From contig NZ_CP115669.1 of assembly GCF_029203285.1 (NCBI RefSeq), positions 806,001-870,000 on the forward strand: a stretch of DNA of 64,000 nt, in the 5' to 3' direction. Shown piece after piece: positions 57,824 to 64,000 of this stretch. The translations under genes and the position numbers were made by a program. The notes under the pieces are model-generated. The model did no database searches. It saw only the letters and a list, made by a program, of their open reading frames with translations, and had not been told where the DNA came from. Source of the stretch: Pseudomonas sp. PSE14. Lineage in GTDB: Bacteria; Pseudomonadota; Gammaproteobacteria; Pseudomonadales; Pseudomonadaceae. How positions within the stretch are numbered: the stretch's first letter is position 1; each line of letters begins with the position of its first letter.

Positions 57824-60800
57824 GTGAAACAGAAGCGAAGCAGTATCTGGATAGTGGTGCTCTGCGCGCTGGTTGTCGGCCTGATTTTCATTTGGGTGGA
57901 TAACCCATTGCTCGGGACGAGGGGTGAAGCGGAGAAGTTGAAGTGGTCGATAGCACTGTTGTCAGGGTGTATCGGTCTGTTGTTCTTCGCAGGTCTGGGG
58001 CGTTGGGGATATCGACGGGTAGGAGCGCTGGATGTTTTCTCCCGTAGTGGTGCTGCTGAGAAGAAGCTGCGTTCAAAGCCCGCAGGGTCTTCAGCCGATT
58101 GGATGGTTGCAATTATAACCCACCTACGTCGCAACCTTGGCACCTTCGGCTTCTTCTGGCGCCACAAGGTTCGTCTCCTTCTCGTCGTTGGCGAGCCCGA
58201 TCAGATCAAGGCCATAGCCCCCACCCTGGCCGAGCAAAAGTGGCTGGAAGGCGAGGGCACTGTCCTGCTCTGGGGCGGCAGCTTGCAGGGTGCTGTGGAT
58301 GAAACCTTGCTCCAGCAATGGCGCAAGCTCTGCCCGCGCCGGCCGCTGGACGGCATCGTCTGGGCGCTGAGCCGGGAGCAGAGCGCCGAGCCCGTGCATA
58401 TTGGCAACGCCATTTCTCATCTGCAGAACATCACCCAACTGATGCGCTGGCAGGCTCCGGTGCATCTCTGGGAAGTCCGCGAAAGTTCATGGGGACAGGA
58501 CAAGCGTCCGGTCGAGCCGGTGGGCTGCCGGCTGTCCCCACGGCTCACCTCGGCGCAGCTGGAAAGCAGCCTGAGCCGCCTCGAGCCGCCCCTGCGCGAA
58601 GCCGGCCTGGCGCAGATGCAGGATGACCCTCGTCACGACTTCCTCCTGCGCCTGTCCCGCGACCTGCGGGCCGAAGGTATTACCCGCTGGACGCACGCCT
58701 GGGCCCAGCTGCAACGCGGGCGCGGCGTGGCGGTGAGCGGGCTGTGGTTCAGCCTGCCGCTGCGCGAGACCGGCGTTGGCATGAAGAACCGCTGGCAGGT
58801 CGACCCCGCCTGGCGCGGCGTGCTCGATGGCAAGACCCTGGGCGGCCGGCCACGCGGCTGGACCCTGCCGCGCGCCGGCAGCGCCGTGCTGCTCGCCCTG
58901 GCCGCGCTCTGGGGCCTGGGTATGCTGCTGTCCTTCGCCAGCAACCGCGCGCAGGTGGCCGAGATGCAAGTCGCCCTGGCGACCCTCGACCAGCCCCGCG
59001 AAGGCGATGCGCAACTGATCGCCCTCAACCAACTGGTCCACGAACTCGACCGCCTGGACTACCGCGCCAGTCACGGCGTGCCCTGGTACCAGCGTTTCGG
59101 CCTGAGCCAGAACGACGGCCTGCTCGAGGCGCTCTGGCCGCGCTACGTGAGCGCCAATAACCGACTCATGCGCGACCCGGCGGCGGCCAACCTCAAGGCC
59201 GAGCTGGCCGACCTGCTCCGCCTGCCACCTGCCAGCCCCGAGCGCGCTGCCGGCGCCAAGCTGGCCTACGACCAGCTCAAGGCCTATCTGATGATGGCCC
59301 GCCCGGAGCGGACCGACGCCGCCTTCCTGACCAGGACCCTCACCGCCGCCGAGCCGGGCCGCGCCGACATCACCACGGGCGCCTGGCAGGGCATCGCCCC
59401 CAACCTCTGGCGCTTCTATGCCGAGCACCTGGCGGCGCACCCCGACTGGCGCATCCCGGCCGATCCGGTCCTGGTCGCCCAGTCCCGCCAACTGCTGCTC
59501 GGCCAGTTGGGCCAGCGCAACGGCGAAAGCGCCCTCTACCAGAAGGTCCTCGACGAGGCGGCCAACCACTATCCGCCGCTGGGCCTGCAACAGATGGTCG
59601 GTGATACCGACGCCCTCGCGCTGTTCTCCACCGAGGCAGAAGTCCCCGGCGTCTTCACCCGCCAGGCCTGGGAAGGGCAGATTCGCCAGGCCATCGACCA
59701 GGTCGCCGAAGCACGCCGCGAAGAGATCGACTGGGTGCTCAGCGATGACCGCAGGACCCTGGCCGCCGAGCTGACGCCCGAGGTCCTGCGCGAACACCTC
59801 ACCTCGCGCTACTTCCAGGACTACGGCAGCGCCTGGCTCGAGGTCCTCAACAGCCTGCGCTGGCACCAAGCCGACAGCCTCGCCGACGTCATCGACCAGT
59901 TCACCCTGATGGCCGACGTGCGCCAGTCCCCGCTGATCGCTCTGATGAACACCCTGGCCTACCAGGGCCAGGCCGGCCAGCGTAGCCAGGCGCTGAGCGA
60001 TTCTCTGATGAAGTCCGCGCAGAAGCTCATTGGCCAGGACAACGCCCCTGCCATCGAGCAGAACACCGAGCGGCCGCGCAGCCCGCTGGACGACAGCTTC
60101 GGTCCGCTGCTCGCCCTGCTCGGCAAGAGCGTCGAGCCCAGGGGCAACGACGACAGCCTCAGCCTGCAAGCCTTCCTCACCCGCGTCACCCGTGTGCGCC
60201 TCAAGCTTCAGCAGGTGAGCAACGCCCCCGACCCGCAGGCCATGACCCAAGCCCTGGCACAGACCGTATTCCAGGGCAAAAGTGTCGACCTTACCGATAC
60301 CCAGTCCTACGGCAGCCTGATGGCCGCCAGCCTGGGGGCGGAGTGGGGCGGCTTCGGTCACAGCTTGTTCGTCCAGCCCCTGGAGCAGGCCTGGCGGCGC
60401 GTGCTGCAACCCTCCGCGGCCGGCCTCAACAGCCAGTGGCAGCGGGCGATCGTGCACCCCTGGGACAGCGCCTTCGCCGGTCGCTATCCCTTCGCCGCTA
60501 CCGCCAGCGACGCCTCGCTGCCGATGCTCGGGCAGATGATCCGCACCGACTCCGGGCGCATCGCCCAGTTTCTTGCCCAGCAACTGGGCGGCGTGCTGCG
60601 CAAGGAAGGCAACCACTGGGTGGCCGACACCGCCCACAGCCAGGGCTTGCGCTTCAACCCCGAGTTCCTGCGGGCGGTCAACCAGCTCAACGATCTTGCC
60701 GACGTGCTCTATACCGACGGCGGCATGGGCATTGGTTTCGAGCTGCAGGCCAAGCCGGTGCGCAACGTGGTGCAGACCACCTTCATCCTCGATGGCACCC

Positions 60801-61174
60801 GGCTGGAGTACTTCAACCAGTTGGAAAGCTGGCAACGCTTCGACTGGCCCGGCGCCAGCGACCACCCCGGTGCCAGCCTGAGCTGGACCAGCGTCAAGGC
60901 CGGTGAGCGATTGTTCGGCGATTACCCCGGCACCTGGGGGCTGATCCGTCTGCTGGAGCAGGCCCAGGTCACCGCGCTGGACGACAGCCAGACCCGCTAC
61001 CGCCTGGTCCTCACGGCCCCTGACAAGCTGGAGCTGACCTGGAACCTGCGCACCGAACTGGGCGCCGGCCCGCTGGCGCTGCTGCAACTGCGCGGCTTCA
61101 AACTGCCGGCGCAGATTTTCCTCGATGAGGGCGCGGCGCCGATGCCGGTCGCCGATACGGGAGCTTTCCAATGA
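57824..61174 (+). CDS. tssM: T6SS membrane protein TssM (IcmF/VasK)
   Basis: A 1116-residue inner-membrane protein, the main channel component with TssL. Helices lie near residues 8-24, 41-59 and ~350-369 (SAVLLALAALWGLGMLLSFA). The ImcF-related region follows (~residues 415-700), and the periplasmic C-terminal domain runs to the end (FILDGTRLEYFNQLESWQRFDWPG, then YPGTWGLIRLLEQAQV). In the N-terminal cytoplasmic part the expected Walker A (GxxGSGKT) is absent; the position reads VVGEPDQIKAIAPTLAEQ. So this is the non-nucleotide-binding type. Start is GTG at 57824. The first ~280 bases are lower in GC than the rest. It overlaps tssA by four bases. Confidence 0.92.
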   Translation: MKQKRSSIWIVVLCALVVGLIFIWVDNPLLGTRGEAEKLKWSIALLSGCIGLLFFAGLGRWGYRRVGALDVFSRSGAAEKKLRSKPAGSSADWMVAIITHLRRNLGTFGFFWRHKVRLLLVVGEPDQIKAIAPTLAEQKWLEGEGTVLLWGGSLQGAVDETLLQQWRKLCPRRPLDGIVWALSREQSAEPVHIGNAISHLQNITQLMRWQAPVHLWEVRESSWGQDKRPVEPVGCRLSPRLTSAQLESSLSRLEPPLREAGLAQMQDDPRHDFLLRLSRDLRAEGITRWTHAWAQLQRGRGVAVSGLWFSLPLRETGVGMKNRWQVDPAWRGVLDGKTLGGRPRGWTLPRAGSAVLLALAALWGLGMLLSFASNRAQVAEMQVALATLDQPREGDAQLIALNQLVHELDRLDYRASHGVPWYQRFGLSQNDGLLEALWPRYVSANNRLMRDPAAANLKAELADLLRLPPASPERAAGAKLAYDQLKAYLMMARPERTDAAFLTRTLTAAEPGRADITTGAWQGIAPNLWRFYAEHLAAHPDWRIPADPVLVAQSRQLLLGQLGQRNGESALYQKVLDEAANHYPPLGLQQMVGDTDALALFSTEAEVPGVFTRQAWEGQIRQAIDQVAEARREEIDWVLSDDRRTLAAELTPEVLREHLTSRYFQDYGSAWLEVLNSLRWHQADSLADVIDQFTLMADVRQSPLIALMNTLAYQGQAGQRSQALSDSLMKSAQKLIGQDNAPAIEQNTERPRSPLDDSFGPLLALLGKSVEPRGNDDSLSLQAFLTRVTRVRLKLQQVSNAPDPQAMTQALAQTVFQGKSVDLTDTQSYGSLMAASLGAEWGGFGHSLFVQPLEQAWRRVLQPSAAGLNSQWQRAIVHPWDSAFAGRYPFAATASDASLPMLGQMIRTDSGRIAQFLAQQLGGVLRKEGNHWVADTAHSQGLRFNPEFLRAVNQLNDLADVLYTDGGMGIGFELQAKPVRNVVQTTFILDGTRLEYFNQLESWQRFDWPGASDHPGASLSWTSVKAGERLFGDYPGTWGLIRLLEQAQVTALDDSQTRYRLVLTAPDKLELTWNLRTELGAGPLALLQLRGFKLPAQIFLDEGAAPMPVADTGAFQ

Positions 61175-62754
61175 GCCTGTCGGCCTTGATCAGCAGTTGC
61201 CTGGGTGAGCGCGATGCGCTGGCCATGGCCCGCCAACAGGCGTCGGACTGGGAGTCCTGGCTGGAGCCCGTGGACAAGCGCTCGGCGGTTGGCGAGGACC
61301 CGGGTTACGACGATGACTTCCAGCGTATGCGCGAGGAGGTCAACAAGCTCTCCGGCGCCGATGCGGAGCGGGTGGCGGAGCTGGCGGAAAAGCTCCTCAA
61401 GGGGCGTTGCAAGGACTTGCGCGTTGCGACCTATTACCTCTGGGCGCGCTTGCAGAAGGACGGCGAGGCGGGACTGGCCGATGGTCTTAGCCTGCTGGCC
61501 GCCCTGGTGGAGCGCTTTGCCGCCGAGGTGCTGCCGACCCGTGGCAACAGCCGGCGGATGGCAGTGGAGTGGCTCGCCAGCGGCAAGGTGCTGGACAGCC
61601 TGTCGCTGTATCCGGAGGTGGTGAAGGCCGAGGCCGAACGTACGGTCGCCGCACTGGCCTGGCTGGAGCATGGCTTGAAGGCCTGGCCGGAGGATCAGCG
61701 GCCGGCGCTGGGGCCCCTGTATGCCGCGTTGTCCAGCCGCCTGGCGCAGTCCGGCGGGGTGGATGCGCTGGTGCCACAGAATAGCGCCACCCACGAGGCG
61801 AACGTGCAGAGCAACGCGCCGGTGGTCGCCGCCATCAAGTCCGGCCGTGACCTGCTGGACGGCGGCCGGGCGCTCGCCGGATACCTGCGCGACCAGCCGC
61901 TGGGCTGGCTGGCGGCGCATCGGTTGATGAAGAGCCTGCGCTGGGACACGGTGCACCAGGCGCCGCCCGAGGAGGCCAGCGGCAACACCCGGCTGGCGCC
62001 GCCGCGCAGCGACTACCGGGCGCAGCTCAAGCGGCTGTACCTGCAACAGAGCTGGAGCGAGCTGCTCGATCAGGTGGAGCGTATCTATGCCGAAGGGGTG
62101 AACCACTTCTGGCTCGACCTGCAGTGGTACCTCTGCCAGGCGCTGGGCAAGCAACCGGCGCCCCAGGATGGCTGGGCCGATATCGTCAAGCGCGACCTGG
62201 GCATGTTCCTCGATCGCCTGCCGGGCCTGGAGACCCTGCGCTGGAATGACGGCACCCCCTTCGCCGACCAGACCACCCGCGACTGGATCGCCCAGCATGT
62301 GAGCGGCAACCGTCCGCTGCAATGGCTGCCGGCGCCCGCCAACCCGGTGCCGGTGGATGCCGACATCCTCGCCCTGGAAGGCGAGGCCTTGGCCCAGGCC
62401 GACAGCGACGGCGCGGAAGCGGCCCTGGCCTGGCTCGGCAGCCGGCCGGGCGTGCAGACCGGCCGCCAGCGCTGGCTGGTGCGGCTGTTGATGGCGCGGG
62501 TGGCCGAGCAGTGCGGCAAGGCCGACCTGGCCATCCACCTGCTCGACGAACTGGAATCCACCGCACAACGTCAGGCGTTGGCCGAGTGGGAGCCCGATCT
62601 GACCTTCGAGGTTCAGGCTCGTCTGCTTAAGCTGCTGCGCCTCAAATCCCAGCGCAATGATGCGGACCGGCAGGCGCTGGGCCGGCGCATGGATGCCTTG
62701 CTGGCCGCCCTGGTCGGCATCGACCCGGTACGGGCCGCCGTGCTCTGCGGCTGA
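61171..62754 (+). CDS. tssA: T6SS protein TssA (ImpA/VasJ type)
   Basis: A 527-residue protein of the TssA family, which orients baseplate and tube/sheath assembly. The ImpA N-terminal domain is visible in VGEDPGYDDDFQRMREEVNKLSGADAERVAELAEKLL and LRVATYYLWARLQKDGEAGLADGLSLLAAL. The VasJ-like C-terminal part has LYLQQSWSELLDQVERIYAEGVNHFWLDLQWYLCQAL. It overlaps tssM in an ATGA pair and is followed by tssF after about 30 bp. Confidence 0.92.
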   Translation: MSLSALISSCLGERDALAMARQQASDWESWLEPVDKRSAVGEDPGYDDDFQRMREEVNKLSGADAERVAELAEKLLKGRCKDLRVATYYLWARLQKDGEAGLADGLSLLAALVERFAAEVLPTRGNSRRMAVEWLASGKVLDSLSLYPEVVKAEAERTVAALAWLEHGLKAWPEDQRPALGPLYAALSSRLAQSGGVDALVPQNSATHEANVQSNAPVVAAIKSGRDLLDGGRALAGYLRDQPLGWLAAHRLMKSLRWDTVHQAPPEEASGNTRLAPPRSDYRAQLKRLYLQQSWSELLDQVERIYAEGVNHFWLDLQWYLCQALGKQPAPQDGWADIVKRDLGMFLDRLPGLETLRWNDGTPFADQTTRDWIAQHVSGNRPLQWLPAPANPVPVDADILALEGEALAQADSDGAEAALAWLGSRPGVQTGRQRWLVRLLMARVAEQCGKADLAIHLLDELESTAQRQALAEWEPDLTFEVQARLLKLLRLKSQRNDADRQALGRRMDALLAALVGIDPVRAAVLCG

Positions 62755-62785
62755 GCTTCACTATTTCAGGATGCGTGTTGTGGAC

Positions 62786-64000
62786 ATGGACAATCTGACA
62801 CTGCGTTACTTCGACGCGGAGATGCGCTATCTGCGCGAAGCCGGGCAGGAATTCGCCGAAGCCTTCCCGGACCGCGCGGCGCTGCTCAACCTCGACAAGC
62901 CGGGCGCCCGCGACCCCTTCGTGGAGCGCCTTTTCGAGGGCTTCGCCTTCCTCATGGGGCGGCTGCGCGAGAAGCTCGACGACGATCTGCCGGAGCTGAC
63001 CGAGGGACTGGTCAGCCTGCTCTGGCCGCACTACCTGCGCACCATTCCCTCGCTGTCGATCATCGAACTGGCCCCCGATCTGCAACACATGAAGCGCAGC
63101 GAGCCGATCGAGAAGGGCCTCGAAGTCCTGTCGCAACCGATCGGGCCGCAACGCACCCGCTGCCGCTACACCACCACCCGGGACCTGACCCTGCAGCCCC
63201 TGGCGCTGGACTCGCTGCGCCTGGCCTACGAGCCCGACGGACGCGCCGTGCTGCGCCTGCGCTTCGCCTGCGGCCCGATGACGGACTGGGCGCAGGTGGA
63301 CCTGAGCGACCTGCCGCTGTACCTCAATGCCGATGCGCCGCTGGCCAGCGCGCTGCACCTGGCCCTGACCCGTCATGCCCAGGCGCTCCACGTGCGCTTC
63401 CCGGGCGCACCCGAACGCCTGCCGCTGGAGGGGCATTTCGCTCCCGGCGGCTTCGGTGAGAAGGATCGTCTCTGGCCCAAGGGCGACAGCGCCTTCAGCG
63501 GCTATCAGCTGTTGCTGGAGTACTTCAGCTTCCGCGAGAAGTTCATGTTCGTCACCCTGCATGGACTGGAGCAGGTGCGCGTTCCGGCGGGGGCGCCCTG
63601 GTTCGAGCTCGACGTGGTGCTGGCCGAGGCCTGGCCGCGTGATTTCGAGCCAAGGGCCGAGCATCTGCGCCTGCATGCCGTGCCGGTGATCAACCTGTTC
63701 GCGCTGGAGGCCGACCCGCTGCAACTGGACCCGTTGCAGAGCGAATACCTGCTGCGCCCCATGCGCCTGCAGGACGGCCATACGGAAATCTATTCGGTGG
63801 ACCGGGTCACTGCTTCCCGGAATGCGGAGCGCGAGGACTATGTGCCCTTCACCAGCTTCCGCCACAAGGGCGGGATGCTGCGCGACGAGGCGCCGGAGCG
63901 CTACTTCCATACGCGCCTGCGGCGGGCCGCGAACGGGCTGCACGATACCTGGCTGATCCTCGGCGGCGAAGGTTTCGACGCCGATCGCCTGCGGCTGGAC
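62786..64000 (+). CDS. tssF: T6SS baseplate protein TssF (partial, runs off the window)
   Basis: The first 405 codons of TssF (VasA/ImpG), a wedge component of the baseplate. The opening DNLTLRYFDAEMRYLREAGQEFAEAFPDRAALLNLDKPGARDPFVERLFEGFAFL is diagnostic. It is open to the right edge; family length is about 590-620 residues, so roughly two thirds is present. An in-frame ATG five codons upstream (62771) is possible; the later one matches family N-termini. tssG is expected next, outside the window. Confidence 0.93.
   Translation, partial: MDNLTLRYFDAEMRYLREAGQEFAEAFPDRAALLNLDKPGARDPFVERLFEGFAFLMGRLREKLDDDLPELTEGLVSLLWPHYLRTIPSLSIIELAPDLQHMKRSEPIEKGLEVLSQPIGPQRTRCRYTTTRDLTLQPLALDSLRLAYEPDGRAVLRLRFACGPMTDWAQVDLSDLPLYLNADAPLASALHLALTRHAQALHVRFPGAPERLPLEGHFAPGGFGEKDRLWPKGDSAFSGYQLLLEYFSFREKFMFVTLHGLEQVRVPAGAPWFELDVVLAEAWPRDFEPRAEHLRLHAVPVINLFALEADPLQLDPLQSEYLLRPMRLQDGHTEIYSVDRVTASRNAEREDYVPFTSFRHKGGMLRDEAPERYFHTRLRRAANGLHDTWLILGGEGFDADRLRLD

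Noticed and set aside
58487..61171. Minus-strand open frame of 894 codons opposite tssM
   Set aside because: Antisense shadow of tssM; Gly/Gln/Val-rich and without domains.

Overview
The window is a high-GC bacterial chromosome segment. Gene content (xseB/ispA/dxs, tesB, a cobalamin-riboswitch btuB, a hydroxyproline-catabolism cluster, a type VI secretion locus), strong GC bias at third codon positions and several dispersed GTAGGAGCGAGC-type REP palindromes all point to Pseudomonas, probably in or near the P. aeruginosa / P. nitroreducens / P. citronellolis branch. The species call is inference. I found no tRNA, rRNA, CRISPR array, prophage or insertion sequence.

Layout. (1) 110-6981: a LuxR-type regulator followed by a polyamine-type ABC importer (ATPase, Tat-type binding protein, two permeases) and an aminoaldehyde/betaine-aldehyde-type dehydrogenase. 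Together they look like an uptake-and-oxidation unit for a polyamine or amino-aldehyde precursor. (2) 7434-16240: housekeeping and miscellaneous genes: two GNAT acetyltransferases, a BaiN/HI0933-type flavoprotein, a small conserved unknown, a histone-deacetylase-fold amidohydrolase, an MFS exporter, a double nitroreductase (SagB-like), acyl-CoA thioesterase II and a HAD hydrolase. (3) 16537-20629: btuB under a cobalamin riboswitch, preceded on the same strand by dxs. (4) 20884-37650: a complete hydroxyproline catabolic island. trans-4-Hydroxy-L-proline is epimerised (lhpA), oxidised by a three-subunit D-hydroxyproline dehydrogenase, deaminated (lhpC) and oxidised to 2-oxoglutarate by a semialdehyde dehydrogenase. 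A side branch for 3-hydroxyprolines uses an aconitase-X dehydratase and a pyrroline-2-carboxylate reductase (lhpD). A polar amino-acid ABC importer, an MFS symporter, an AraC/PAS regulator and a GntR regulator complete the set. A 14-bp palindrome centred on GTATAC lies in front of each of the three minus-strand operons and is probably the GntR operator. (5) 37775-38904: ispA and xseB. The usual xseB-ispA-dxs gene string is interrupted here by the roughly 17-kb hydroxyproline island. (6) 39424-64000 (truncated at the right edge): a type VI secretion system in the order tssB, tssC, tssK, tssL, OmpA-domain protein, hcp, clpV, vgrG, cargo module, PAAR, unknown membrane protein, tssM, tssA, tssF.

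The most unusual part is 51150-56317, between vgrG and PAAR. It holds a 788-residue protein of no family I recognise, two tandem lipoproteins with a formylglycine-generating-enzyme (SUMF1) fold, an internally deleted third copy of that lipoprotein, and a small two-helix membrane protein. The base composition is distinctly lower in GC than the flanking structural genes. I interpret this as a horizontally acquired VgrG-delivered toxin with duplicated periplasmic immunity genes. That interpretation is inference and has not been tested.
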